Source of the DNA: Syngnathus acus
Lineage: Eukaryota > Chordata > Actinopteri > Syngnathiformes > Syngnathidae
Assembly: GCF_901709675.1 (NCBI RefSeq)
Contig: NC_051088.1
Coordinates: 2,714,664-2,778,663 of the forward strand
Direction of reading: 5' to 3'
DNA: 64,000 bases
The notes beneath the pieces are model-generated. The model had not been told where the DNA came from and searched no databases. It worked only from the letters and a program-made list of their open reading frames with translations. The first letter of the stretch is position 1, and every line of letters begins with the position of its first letter. Of the stretch, positions 48,350 to 59,945 are shown in pieces. The translations under genes were made by a program, and so were the position numbers.

Positions 48350-49001
48350 GTGTTTAACAAACTTCAGGACATCAGTAACCTGGCCAGAAAGCACGACCGT
48401 CCTTCTCCTCACTGTGTTTCCCATGGATATCCTCACTCTTCAGACTCCAGTGTGGAGGTTGTGACCCAGCAGTTGTCCAATCTGGGACCCCGAGAGAACA
48501 CCTACCACCCACCCATAGGCTCCCTCCCCACCCTCCCCCCTCCTCCTCCATTCTCTAAGAATTCTTTTCATTCTTCCATAGCTACTTCCCGCCTCCCTGT
48601 TCATTACTCCTCTCTACCGCCTTACCCACCCTCACTCCAGCCTCACTCTTCCTTCTCCTCACTCCCGCCGCTGACATCCTCTCTCCATGCTTCCTCCTCA
48701 TTTGAGAGTCCTTGTGAAACTGATGAGAGTCGAGGTTTCTCTCAGTATGACCTTTCTGCTGGGAGCCAGTTCAACTCTGAACTGTTATCTTTATGCCCAC
48801 CCACCGGTGACCAGAACCAAAATCGAGCTGGGCCCACAACGTCCCTTTTCAGAGAAACTTCTGAGACCGAGTACAGAATGGGACCTCATTTGTCACACAT
48901 GCCCCCAAGTGGCCCTCATTTTGGAACGGGACCAGGAGCAGGTCTACCAGAAATCTCCTCTCCTCCAGGTCTTCTCCAGTCAATGTCTCCCCATACCTTA
49001 G
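48350..49001 (+). CDS. penultimate exon of an unrecognised Ser/Pro-rich protein
   Basis: 217 codons remain open between a strong acceptor (CCTCCTTTCAG) and the donor gtaaga. The exon begins VFNKLQDISNLARKH and then becomes rich in Ser, Pro and Leu. Low-complexity segments include LPTLPPPPPF and SSLPPYPPSLQPHSSFSS, and it ends LQSMSPHTLG. It leaves in phase 1 and fits the next exon exactly. No domain is recognised. The composition suggests a disordered cytoplasmic or nuclear C-terminal tail. Upstream exons were not found in the window with confidence. The position about 15 kb downstream of scn8a and in the same direction may help identify it by synteny. Confidence 0.7.
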
Positions 49002-49099
49002 GTAAGATTACAAAAATTGTCTGAAATGACGTCCATAAGTACATGCCTCACATTAGTGTATATCACGTCATGTTTTGCTCTGGACTTGTGGGCAACCAG

Positions 49100-49179
49100 A
49101 TGGTGTGCAGCCTTGTGAAGAGTTCAGGGGACCGGAGGAGAGTGATGAGCTGGAATATCTTGCTGCTACAAACACCTGA
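49100..49179 (+). CDS. last exon of the unrecognised Ser/Pro-rich protein
   Basis: Acceptor GGGCAACCAG; phase 1 joins with the previous exon to read DGVQPCEEFRGPEESDELEY, ending LAATNT and TGA at 49177-49179. The acidic last 25 residues contrast with the Pro/Ser-rich part before. The 98-base intron and exact phase agreement support both exons. Confidence 0.65.
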
Positions 49180-49815
49180 CTGGTGAAGATGATTGAGGGT
49201 GGGGGAACATGGACAAGTCAAGTATGTATGCCTCCCACATGGTGAACCTGGATTACATCCTACTTGTGACTCATTACACTTCCTGTCTGGCTGTCTTAAA
49301 TCACAAAATTTGACCCCGGAAGCTCAAGGAAAATTCACACTCCAAATGTCACATAAAAAAGGCAACTGATTCATTCCTCTTGATTGACATTCAGACATTC
49401 ACAAATGTTATTGACAAATTATACCAAAATGTACAGTTAAATGTTTTCATCCTCTATTGTCAACAGTTTGTGAAACCGTTCATTGCATTGCACATATTTA
49501 TACAGACAATCAATCACTTGTGTGGTGCATTGAGTGCTAATAACATGACCATAATTTCGTGCAATCTCTTGGAGACTCGGCCAAAGGCAACGGAATTGTC
49601 GTGTGTAGTGTTCTATAACTAGTTTTCCTGAGTGGCTGATCATTGGCCACTAGTTTCGCTGCTATTTGAAATTTGTGGCATTGAAATGTTGCTGATGTAC
49701 TAACAGCCAATCACAAATTTTGTAACACATGAGCTTCACAATGTTTGTGAATTTGAAACGAGAGCCAGCCAGTTGCAGCAGAGCTTTTACTATTACAGTA
49801 TTTATATATTTATAT
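49180..49815 (+). other. probable 3' UTR and downstream sequence
   Basis: No coding features recognised. The UTR end cannot be placed. Confidence 0.4.
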
Positions 49816-49827
49816 TGTGTTTTACAA

Positions 49828-50125
49828 GGTGGTACGTGGTGCACGGGTTAGCACGCCTGTCGTTCGATTCCGGCTCGGGCCTTCCTGCATGGAGTTTGCA
49901 CGTTCTCCCCCCCTGCCTGCGTGGCTTTCCTCTGGGGAATCTGGTTTCTTCACACATTACTAAGACTCAATTGGGCACTCTAACTTGTCCTTAGGTTAGT
50001 TGTCTATGTGTCCTGTGATTGGCTCGCAACTCGTTCAAGGTGTACCCCGCCTACCACCCAAAGACTACTGCACACCCGCAACCCTTGTGAGGATGAAGCG
50101 GTTCAGGAATTGGATGGATGGAAAA
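49828..50125 (+). mobile_element. diverged family-1 SINE with target-site duplication
   Basis: Head GGTACGTGGTGCACGGGTTA and B box GTTCGATTCC are present, and the tail is GGATGGATGG. The 12-base duplication TGTGTTTTACAA lies at 49816-49827 and 50126-50137. The sequence is about 60 bases shorter than other copies. Confidence 0.88.
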
Positions 50126-50137
50126 TGTGTTTTACAA

Positions 50138-50840
50138 TAATATTTTGCTATGGTAATTTATGGCTATAAGGTGAAGTTTGGAGAGACTGTTGTTAAAATG
50201 CATGAGAGCTTTCACAACATTTTTGAGTGGCAGCTTGCTGCAGAGCCACTGGTTGGAGCTGCTCCAGAAACAGTCCAGCCCACCAGAATCAATCCCGCCC
50301 ACTTTCCACCAAAGACAGCACCGTCGACTTCTTTTTTTATTTTTCCAATTCATTTATTTTACTTTATTGCAAACGAATGGATTTACAATCTAGTCGAGCA
50401 AATAATCATTTTTTTAATATTAGTTTAGCTTTATTGAAAATACTTTTAATAATTTAAAACACACAAGGGTTTAACAGTTATAAGTTGTTTTTATTAAATA
50501 CTATTTTTCTAAATTACTATATATTTAGAATTGCGTTTCACGTTCAAAATAAGCTTACAAATCATATTAATTTAGTAAACATGTTGATATATGAAGCAGA
50601 CAAGTAGTTTTCATGTTCAGTACATTTCTTTACGCATTAACCAATCATTGTGAATAGGTAGCTTAGTAGACACGTTACCTGCGCACAGTAGCGGGCGGCC
50701 AGGTAGTTTTCCTTTTGCATTTTCTATTTAATTTCTATAACCACACTAGGGTAGATGGATGAAGAGATTTCATTGATAAATAAGCCTTAGAATGTTCATC
50801 AAAAATGAATATTCGCATCAACATCACCAGCAAAATTATT
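50138..50840. other. unassigned AT-rich sequence
   Basis: Nothing recognised. Confidence 0.5.
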
Positions 50841-51035
50841 AATGCCCCTGTCCCCTCCCCTTCAGATGTCTACAACGAATTCCTCGCAGGCTATAAGATC
50901 TTTCATGCCCCATGCCATCACATATTACATTATATATTGCTATTTTGAACCGGTAGTTTATACTCGATTTTGTCACTGTAATTCTTCTGATGCACTGTAA
51001 TTTCCGTGCTTGGGATTAATAAAGTATTCATCCTC
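50841..51035 (+). mobile_element. L2-like LINE 3' end fragment
   Basis: GCACTGTAATTTCC followed by GGGATTAATAAAGTATTCAT is a typical fish LINE 3' terminus. Confidence 0.55.
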
Positions 51036-51318
51036 ACAGAGTTGATGTCAGAGACCTTAATCACCCTTCCCGTGGTCTGTTTCTGCTGTCAGGAAAAAAC
51101 TATCATAGTCTCAGTAGGCTCCGGTGCCAAAACAGTTTTAGGCTGTCAATACTATTAATGAACTAATAACTATATTCATTATTTTCTTAGTATGCATTAT
51201 TGATTAGTTTGGGGTACCAGTCTTGTTCTGGTAAAACCATTCCTTTTTTAATTAAAAATGACAAGTTATTTTGTAATCTTGTCTCATGGCAATAAATATC
51301 TGCATGGATTATAAGGAT

Positions 51319-51553
51319 ACTCCGGTTTCCTCCCACATCCCAAAAACATGCTTGGTAGACCGATTGAGCACTCCAAATTGCCCCTAGGTGTGAGTGCGAG
51401 TGCAAATGGTTGTTTGTCTCTGTGTGCCCTGTGATTGGCTGGCAACCGGTTCAGGGTGTCCCCCGCCTACTGCCCGATGACGGCTGGGATAGGCTCCAGC
51501 ACACCCGCGACCCCCGTGGGGACTAAGCGGTTCTGAAAATGGATGGATGGATG
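51319..51553 (+). mobile_element. 5'-truncated family-1 SINE
   Basis: Begins within the body (TCCGGTTTCCTCCCACATCC) and continues to AAAATGGATGGATGGATG. Confidence 0.88.
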
Positions 51554-52087
51554 AATGTTTGAGATAAACATCAATATTGATATCTTTATTTTACATTGAG
51601 TAAACTAATTAGTAAACTTAACAGAATAAACATACAATAACAACAACTAAAAACAAGAAGTAAACAACACTAAATAAAATCAAACGAAGGAGAGGCTACA
51701 TGGAAACACCAAGTACTAATAGTCACATTGACTAGCTGTACTACTGGTGACTATTAGTGTCAGTATTACTGTCAGAGGTCAGGGTTGTACATTGCAGAGA
51801 CGTCCCTTTGTCTCTGATCTCGCTCATGAGCAAATCCGTCTTCTTTTTCCTCAAAACTGAAAATGAAGGGAGCCTGGATTTCTTCCTCACCACCTTCATC
51901 GTCATCTTGGGTCAAGAACAATGTCTTGTAATGTTTGGGAGCCAGTGACCAACTCTGGGGGAGATTTTCCAGTACAGTCAAACCTCTACATATGAATTTA
52001 ATTCGTTCCGGGACCTACTTCGTATGTTGAAATAGTCATATGTTGGATCAAATATTTCCATAAGAATACACAGTAAAATTCAATTTC
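51554..52087. other. unassigned; includes a minus-strand acidic open frame
   Basis: A minus-strand frame at 51772-51981 encodes LTQDDDEGGEEEIQAPF and FSFEEKEDGFAHERDQRQ. No family is recognised and no splice sites prove it. Confidence 0.35.
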
Positions 52088-52300
52088 CCTGATGGTCCAG
52101 TGGTTATGATGCGGAGCTTTCACCGCCGCGGCCTGGGTTTGATTCCCGGTCAGGGAACCATATGCAGCCTCAGTGTCTCCCCTGTGCCTGTCCCAAGCCC
52201 GGGTAAATGCAGAGGGTTGCGTCAGGAAGGGCATCCGGCGTAAAAACTGTGCCAAACACTTCTCATGCAAATCATCTGGACAAAAATGATTAAAACTCTT
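52088..52300 (+). mobile_element. tRNA-Glu-headed SINE (family 2)
   Basis: 52091-52163 folds as a tRNA. The acceptor arms TCCCTGA and TCAGGGA pair perfectly. The anticodon loop CTTTCAC has anticodon TTC (Glu). The B box is mutated to GGTTTGATTCC. It is joined to a SINE body (GTTGCGTCAGGAAGGGCATC) that recurs at 53365, so it is a SINE head rather than a tRNA gene. Confidence 0.75.
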
Positions 52301-52539
52301 ACTGTAGTTATTTGTAAGAAAGAAACTTCTCTTTGTTAAACAAATGCTTGGGCCTGAAAACAGGTTTTGTTGTTTGGTTTCAATACTATACATGTATAAT
52401 AATGGTAAAAAAATAAAGGTTTCTACTCCGTGGATTTTGCCTATCACGGGTTCTTTTCGGAACGTAACCCCAGCGAAAAATGAGGGATTACTTTATTACA
52501 ATTATAACAACGATGTAGGAAGGAACTCCGGCTGAAGAT

Positions 52540-53250
52540 CCGGAAGGGGAACTACGGGAGGAGGCTGGAGAAGCAAATGGGGCTTAACAACGGCAGAAAA
52601 GTCTGGAGGGGTCTGCAATCCATCTCGGGCCATGGTAAAGGGGTTGATCGGAAACCAGCTGATGGGGACAAGGACTGGGCGGATGAACTCAATCTGTTCT
52701 TCAACAGATTTGATTCCACCTCCCCCCGCCCCTTCACCCCGCTCCGCACCTCAGCCTGCCACCTTCGACACTCCAGCCCTCCTGCCGGCTCAACAACCGC
52801 CTCCCACCCCACTCCTCAGTCTTCACTCCATCACCCCAGTCTTCCAACACCCCCCTCACCTTTACAGATCTTCAGGTGAGGAGTCACCTCAGAAAGATCA
52901 AAACAGGGAAGGCATCTGTCCGAGACTACTCAGGGACTGTGCGGACCAGCTGAGTGGCGTGGTCATGTACCTGTTCAACCTGAACCTGAGCCTGAACAAA
53001 GTTCCAGCCCTGTGGAAGACCTCCTGCGTGGTCCCCGTACCGAAGGTGCCGCGCCCCAAGGAGCCTAAGCACTTCAGGCCTATTGCCTTGACTTCCCACC
53101 TGATGAAGACAGGTCTCATCAGCATCCTTGGGTGTCTGTTGCTCAGGCCTTTCTGTCTGGGCTCCCCATCCTTGGCTGTCTCAGTCACGAAGATGACCAC
53201 CTTCGCTGTCACCATGGAGTTCCTCCCATCTGATTTTCCTGCAATCACGT
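52540..53250 (+). pseudogene. L2-like LINE reverse transcriptase fragment
   Basis: Motifs in shifting frames include KIKTGKAS, then RLLRDCADQLSGVVMYLFNL, SLNKVPALWKTSCVVPVPKV and HFRPIALTSHLMK. These are RT domain 0-1 motifs of fish L2/CR1-type LINEs. It is truncated before the catalytic YADD region. Confidence 0.8.
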
Positions 53251-53344
53251 AATTTACAGTAACTACACATTCTTGGTCTATAGTTAATCTCCAAAATAGT
53301 TATGCTGACTGTGAACAGATTAGTTACTGATAGGATTATGAAAT

Positions 53345-53490
53345 TTCATCGCCGCGGCCTGGGTTGCGTCAGGAAGGGCATCCGGCGTAAAAACTGAGCC
53401 AAAACTTCTCATGCGAATCATCTGGACAGAAACGGGTGTTTCACTGTGGCGACTCCTTCGGGGAAAAAGCCGAAAAGAGCCAACTTTTAG
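53345..53490 (+). mobile_element. family-2 SINE, internally deleted
   Basis: A piece of the tRNA-Glu head (CATCGCCGCGGCCTGG) is joined directly to GTTGCGTCAGGAAGGGCATC, then a tail with GCGACTCCTTCGGGGAAAA. Confidence 0.75.
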
Positions 53491-55640
53491 ACCTCATTGT
53501 TTCTTTGGCATCTCAAAATGCTTTATCATTGTCATGCTGAGCTTCTAAAACGTGCTGCTAATGTTGTCAGAGTATATGTACATAAAATTATTAGTCCATG
53601 CTGCTTATACAGGTAAAATATATTAATACATATAAACACATGGACTTTAAACCAATGGATATGTACATGTGGGTTTTGCTAATGGAATTTAAATATAGCC
53701 CTTTAGTTGTCTTAAAGTTATTTATCCATAATTGAGTAAATGAGAATTTTACAGGTTGAATTGGATATGAAATTAGAAGAGGCATGAGACCAAGAAGGGT
53801 GTCCATGCACGAAAGGTTAGCCTTAAAATTTCATGAGCAGAAAATGAAATATTAGATGAGCATGACATGAAAATTATAATTTTACAGATTGAATTGGATA
53901 TGAAATTAGAAGAGGCATGGGAAAGCTGTGTAATGAAATAAAATTGTGAAAATATTTTTTTTCTCACTTGAGCATAGTTTGGTCAGCCATGGTTAAGTTA
54001 ATCATTTTTTGGCACCTTATTGTTGTATATCAACAACACAATGCAAGCAAAAACAAGCCATATTCATTCATTTCATGGTTTAAAAAAAAAAACTTTTCTG
54101 ACTGATCGTGAACGCTTCAGTGTGAAAGTGCAGGTCCTCAGTTATTTTCTACCACCATTGCAGTAACATCTGGATCATTATGGTCTTCCATTGGAGGGTC
54201 AGGACAGGTGTGCTGCTTCGGGAAATTGCGCAGCATAGCTGTAGCAATGATTACTGTATAGTTTTCTCAGGTCACAAGTTGCACTGCAGACATTTTGAAC
54301 TGTTCTACACTGTTGCTTCATTTACACCACAGAAATCACCAGTTTCACGATGAAAGGTTCCAGAGGCCAAGAATCTCAGTGATGAGAACTTGGAGGGAAA
54401 CGGGCACAGACCTCCCTCTTTCAGACATGGAGGAAAGTCTAGTCTCAAGTCTCATGCAATCATCTCCAGTACATCTTCTTTGTACATACAGAAGGGATCT
54501 CTGAAATGTATTTAATAAAATTAATTCCATGGATACCTCCATTGAATTATCCTGGCTGGCCTGATTGTTGTTGATATAGATTTTCCAATTACGCCACGCT
54601 CCCAAACTATCTGTGCTCCCTTTCACAAAGAGTACTAAACTGAAATTAAACCTGTCTCTCTGCAGGAGTAATATAAAATACACACTCTTGCAATTAGTGT
54701 TGCTGAAACCCAAACAAGCTAAATCTATTACTACTTTAAGATACATCTGTAAGTGATTTAAAGCTCAAACAGCGTATTAGTCTGGGATTTTCTCTGAAAT
54801 GTTCTCTTTCTGGCCTTAATGTTTTTATCTGTGTTAAGTTTAGGCCACTAGGTGTCAGTCTTCATTAGAGCACCCGATCCAGGTTTCTTCCATCTCTCAC
54901 ATGATCGCAACATTAAAGTAATTTAAATCATAATTTGCTGTATAATATATTGTGGCAGCTGTAAATATGGTATTAAATTAAATACAATGAAATAAAATAA
55001 ATAAAATAAATAAAATAAATAAAATAAATAAAATAAATAAAACAATGGCTGTTCTGTTTGTACACCGGTGTAGAAGGACAATTGACTTTTGAACTTGTCT
55101 TGAAAAATGAAATACTGAAGGCATATACTCATTCACCATTAAAACTGCTGAGTTAAAAATGGACCAACCCTGGAAGTTCAGTCCAACTTTTAAGACAAAT
55201 TGGGTTGTATTTAGGAGTATAGTTAATCAATTCAATGCTTTGCAGGGAGCCTGCAGGAGGAGGATGGTACAGCTGTAACATCCATCCATCCATTTTCTGA
55301 ACCGCTTAGCAATGGTGTTCAAATGTCTGTGTGGGAGTCTTGTTATTTCTAGAGAAGAAAGGAATGGTGTGTTGAACTCATCCAATTTAGGGTCATGTTT
55401 TCTGAGGTGTAATGCTGTTTTCAATGGTACTTGATTAGTTGTTATTGATCACTATATTAATACCACATCGATCAATACTTTCCGTTGCACACTGGAACGC
55501 TGCTTAATATCAGGGTTGAATCCAAAAATCTGGTCATTATTGTTTTGTGAAATTTTATGTTTGTTATTGTTTGTAATTTATATCAACTTTGTTTGACTTT
55601 AATATCTTTAGATTTATTTGAACAAAGCATACAGCATATC
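53491..55640. other. unassigned, AT-rich, with an (AATAA)n tract
   Basis: Two copies of GAATTGGATATGAAATTAGA (about 53757 and 53889) mark a short duplicated segment. An AAATA/AATAA microsatellite spans about 54990-55042. A SINE tail fragment lies at 55281-55312. No gene recognised. Confidence 0.5.
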
Positions 55641-55644
55641 CGAG

Positions 55645-55800
55645 ATCAGTGCCGGCTCTACGCAGGGGCAAGAGGGGGCAATGCCCCCTCAAACAGATGT
55701 CCTGCCCCCTCGAATCAAACTTTTAGAAGTGAAAAATCCGCTGATAGAAACACACGTTAATCAGCCCCCTCTCTTCTCTCATGTCGGTGCAGTGTGTGTC
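55645..55800. mobile_element. possible hAT-type element end
   Basis: CAGTGCCGGCTCTACGCAGG and GGGGGCAATGCCCCCTC resemble termini of a dispersed fish DNA element. The second end was not found. Confidence 0.35.
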
Positions 55801-56024
55801 CTCACACAGCCTGCTGTCAGGACTCCGCGCCCCTCCGTAAACATCCAATCACTGTGAGTATGCAAATGAGGCAAGACGCAGCCAGCGAGTGTCAAGTTAC
55901 AGTCAGCGCGGTAGGAGTTGGAAGAAGCAGTAAAAACTCCACCAAACTCGTCGTAATGATCCGTGATATAACTACTGATTAACAACAACTCAAATAATAG
56001 TTAATATAACATTCATATTATATG

Positions 56025-56300
56025 TTCCCCCCCCTGAGAGATTGCCACCTTATTGTGGTCAGGGGGTTTGCGTGCCTCAGTGACCCTAAGAGCTATACCA
56101 GCAGAAGCTTTAATCTTCAGGTGGGACACCCAAGCTGGACAGGTCTTAGTGTAGAGGCCTGACAGAGTGCAATCCACTTCTCCAGGTTGAGATCTGGACA
56201 CACAGCTAACAACTGCCGTGAAGAAAACACTAACCGAGCAACTCGGAGAAGAGTGTTTTAAGCCGACTAAAAGTTGCGACGGACTCTGTGCTAACGCCTA
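56025..56300 (+). mobile_element. RTE-like LINE 5' region fragment
   Basis: TGCCACCTTATTGTGGTCAG then GGGGTTTGCGTGCC parallels the LINE start at 62670 (CACCTTATTGTGGTGGAGGG). Confidence 0.5.
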
Positions 56301-56310
56301 ACAGAGCATC

Positions 56311-57200
56311 ATGGAGGCTCGAGGAACAAGCAGGCTGCCTCGACTCATGTGCGACGGAGATGAAACGAAGTACGAGTTGCGGGAGACCAAAATGCTTATA
56401 CATTGGCACTTATTAGGATTGAAGAAAACTATTCTGGAAGAACCAAACAGCAAGGAAGAGAGAGCAGCCGATGGCAAGAAGAACGCCAATGCTTATGCTG
56501 AGTTTATAGTTTTTGGATGACAGAAGCCTTTCATTAATTATGAGAGATGCACCGGACAATGGAAGAAAAGCTTGGAAGATCTTGCGAGAGTATTATGCCG
56601 GGAAGGGGAAGGCCCGCATTAGCAACCTGTACATCACGCTGACTTAGGTCCAGAAATTGAGCAGAGAAACGGCAACGGACTACATCATCAGGGCGGAGGC
56701 CACCATTACGGCGCTGCGGAATGCAGGTGAGACGTTTGGAGATGGCCTCTAATTGCTATGGTTTTAAGGGGACTGCCTGAACAATTCAAACCATTTGCAA
56801 TAAACATAGCCCACCATGAAGACACGATAACGTTTGTCGATTTCAAAATGAAGCTGCGTAGTTATGAAGCTACAGAGAACCTAACTACAGCAGAGACCAG
56901 CGACAATGTGATGCACACTGTTTCACGAGCCAGGTGGGGACCCGCAAAGCCACGGGACAGGAGAAATGAAGATATCGACATAACATGTCGATATTCAGGC
57001 GAAAGCATGTCGACGAAAGATTTGGTGCGGCCATTGTAAGATGACACCCACAACAACGCCACATGTAGACGTAAGGAGAAGCAAGATGGCGCAAGGAAAG
57101 TCGCAGATGAGAGCGGCAACGGATCAGGATCGGAAGCAGCCGACTACGCCTTTAGGATCAAGGACGCGGACATCGCTAGTGACCAGCACCCAGCGCGCAT
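56311..57200 (+). pseudogene. Ty1/copia retrotransposon gag region, decayed
   Basis: The polyprotein starts MEARGTSRLPRLMCDGDETK and continues in shifted frames with features of copia gag (SLEDLARV, LIAMVLRGLPEQFKPFA, FKMKLRSYEATENL). Stop codons and frameshifts near 56518, 56650 and 57040 break it. A zinc-knuckle remnant (H-N-N-A-T-C) lies near 57050. Confidence 0.75.
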
Positions 57201-57204
57201 CATC

Positions 57205-57685
57205 ACGAAGAAAGGGATGATGGTCGACACTGGAGCTACTTCCCATATTGTCACGGATATATCCAAGTTTAAAAGTTTTGATGACTCATTCACTCATACG
57301 CACTGTGTTGAGCTGGCAGATGGCACCTTGTGCAGAGGTGTTGCTCAGCGCAAGGGGATTGCAGAGGTGATCCTGGTGGACAACACAGGGCAACTGAGGG
57401 ATGCGTTGTTCATACCCTCCTATCCGCAAGACATCTTTTCGGTCAAGTCAGCCACTGCCTGTGGAGCAACAGTCATTTTCAAGCAAGGACAAAGCGTGCT
57501 GATATATAAAGACTGTACAAAATTCAACATCTATGTATACGGCAAGTTGTATTATCTACACACTGACAGTGATGATGTTGACCAATGTAATACTTGTCAT
57601 TACATGCAGACATGGCATATGAAATATTAGGCCACTGCAACTACAAGGATGTGCTCAAACTACAGAATGTGGTGAATTCTTGGTA
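57205..57685 (+). pseudogene. Ty1/copia protease and pre-integrase region
   Basis: MMVDTGATSHIVTD is the aspartic protease active site (DTG context) of copia elements. LADGTLCRGVAQRKG and IPSYPQDIFSVKSA follow and match the usual copia order. The frame ends at 57630 and the element is cut at about 57685 by LINE sequence. Confidence 0.82.
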
Positions 57686-58750
57686 TAAGATAAGATAAGA
57701 TAATCCTTTATTATTCCCTCAATGGGGAAACTCCTTTGTAAGCAGCAGTACACTTAACATACACGCACACACGCATGCGGGGAAGGGGGGAAAAGATTCA
57801 AAAAGGTAAAAGATATATATAATTAAAAAAATATGGACAGTATGTACACAATACACAATATACAGTGGAGATAAAAAAATATTAGATAAAAAAATAGTGC
57901 AAGGGAAGAAAAAAAAAAAACTGTGCAAAAGCAGGTAAAAAGAGTATGAGGTAGACAGATATTGCACATATGATTGCACATACGGTTATTGCACTTTATT
58001 ATTGCACGTAATTTGTCCGTTAGCTACAGTTATTTAGCCTGGTTGTACAGTCTGATGGCGGCAGGGAGGAAGGACCTGCGATGCCTCTCGGTGGTGCATC
58101 GTGGGTGACGAAGCCGGTCACTGATGGAGCTCTCCAGGGCTCTGACAGTCTCATGAAGGGGGTGGGAGACGTTGTCCATGATGGAGGACAGCTTAGCCAC
58201 CATCCTCCTCTCCCCCACCACCTCCACCCGGTCCAGACTGCAGCCCAGGACAGAGCCGGCTTTCTTCACCACCTTGTCCAGCCTCTTCCTCTCCGCTGCA
58301 GTGATGCCGCTGCTCCAGCAGACCACCCCATAAAAAATGGCGGACGCCACCACAGAGTCGTAGAAGGTCCTCAGGAGGCCGTCCCTCACTCCGAAGGACC
58401 TCAGTCTGCGCAGCAGGTGGAGTCTGCTCTGGCCCTTCTTGTATAGGGCCTGAGTGTTACCAGTCCAGTCCAGTTTATTGTTCAGGTGAACACCCAGGTA
58501 CTTGTAAGAGTCCACAATCTCTACGTCCGTTCCCTGGATGTTCACCGGTGAGGGGGGGACTTTGCGCCGGCGGAGGTCCACCACCAGCTCCTTTGTTTTT
58601 CCAGAATTAATCTGGAGGCGGTTCCGCTGGCACCAGTCCACGAATCTGTGATTCAGTCCTCGGTACTCCGTCTCGTCTCCGTCGTTAATGAGACCGACGA
58701 TGGCGGAGTCGTCCGAGAACCTCTGGAGGTGGCAGGTTGATGTGTGGTGG
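57686..58750 (-). pseudogene. L2-like LINE C-terminal RT fragment, minus strand
   Basis: From the right, RFSDDSAIVGLINDGDETEY is the RT catalytic motif region (DD), followed by RNRLQINSGKTKELVVDLRR, SYKYLGVHLNNKLDW and a long C-terminal region to HPRCTTERHRRSFLPAAI. The 3' tail at 57686-57705 consists of (TTATC)n on the minus strand. The frame is open for over 300 codons, so this piece is relatively young. Confidence 0.85.
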
Positions 58751-59520
58751 GTGAAGTCAGCTGTGTAGATGGCGCCGTGAGTGGCTGCCTCCCAGCAGTG
58801 TTCTCTCTTTTCCTCTTTATTTCCTTCTTTTCTCCTTTTTCTTTCTGTCTTTTTGTCCATTCGGCGATGCTGGTGCCTTCTACCGCACCTCGGTATCTCT
58901 TCGGATCGGATATATTTTTTTTTTCTTCCTGGGACCGGGATCATCGGTCGAGACCAGCGTAACTCTACGACGGCTTCCTGCTTATCCGGCCAGTGATCAC
59001 TGGGTCCCTCGCCTTGGCCTTGCAGCCGCAACCCCTGTGGGGAGTCCGCTCCCTTGTGCTCGTCGGAACCAACAACTTTCGCCATGCTGGCCCCGTGGTG
59101 ACCATCTGCACGTGCCCCGACTGGGTGCCCAGGACGCTGCTCACACGTTTGCCTGCTTTGTGATGTTTTCACCGATTCACGACCACGGTCCATTGGGCGC
59201 CGTTGAACTGGACTGCCCTTACACCTGTCTATGGACCCCGTGGAGGCTATTTAGTGTGTTTTGGGGTGTACTCTTGTATTGAGGGGTGCTGGTTGGCCGC
59301 TGTTACTTTTTTTCCTTTGTCTTTTAGCTTTGATTTGCTTTGATGGCTTTTATCTTCAGCACTTTCTGACTTTCTTTGTGGCGCCGTTGTGTGGCAGCCT
59401 TGTGAGAGCCTGTTGAGTTGCGCTTATGCCATCTGTGTGTCTTTTGTATACCCACTCTGTGGTATGGATACTGCTGGGGCCTGAATTTCCCCACCCCTGG
59501 GGATCAATAAATATTCAATC
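58751..59520 (+). mobile_element. non-autonomous LINE-derived segment, plus strand
   Basis: Starts like a LINE 5' UTR (AGATGGCGCCGTGAGTGGC) and ends like a LINE 3' end (TGAATTTCCCCACCCCTGGG then ATCAATAAATATTCAATC). No RT lies between. It is back-to-back with the minus-strand LINE. Confidence 0.65.
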
Positions 59521-59945
59521 AATGGTATGAAAATTAAGGGAGATATTGTAAAGCCAAGTCGAGAGTGTAAAGTATGTATCCAGGGAAAGTTTGCACAAAC
59601 TCGAAATAGCAACCCTGATACAAGAGCAGAGGCTGCTTTACAAATGGTGCGTACAGACCTAGCAGGTCCAATTGCTAATGATTCTATTGATGGTTACATA
59701 TATGTGCAGTCATTCACAGATGACTATTCAAACGCAGTGTTTGTATATTTTCTTAAAGCAAATAAAATCGTACTCTGCAGGCAACTGAAAAGTTCTTCGC
59801 GGATACAGCACTTTTATGGAAAAGTAAAGTGTATAAGGTCAGACAATGTTACAGAATTCATGTGCAGAGAGTTTCAAACTCTGTTGAGGGAGAACTGTAT
59901 CAGACGTGAGACATCAGCGCCATACTCACCCCACCAAAATGGGAC
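59521..59945 (+). pseudogene. Ty1/copia integrase fragment
   Basis: GMKIKGDIV resumes the copia frame, then CKVCIQGKFAQTRN (pre-integrase zinc region), RTDLAGPI with the first catalytic Asp, IRSDNVTEFMCREF with the second Asp and YSPHQNG. The third acidic residue and everything downstream, including RT and RNase H, are lost at the GC-rich array. Confidence 0.82.

Noticed and set aside
52091-52163. tRNA-Glu (TTC) gene
   Set aside because: A cloverleaf is possible, but the B box is mutated, the anticodon stem has a mismatch and it continues into a SINE body found again at 53365.
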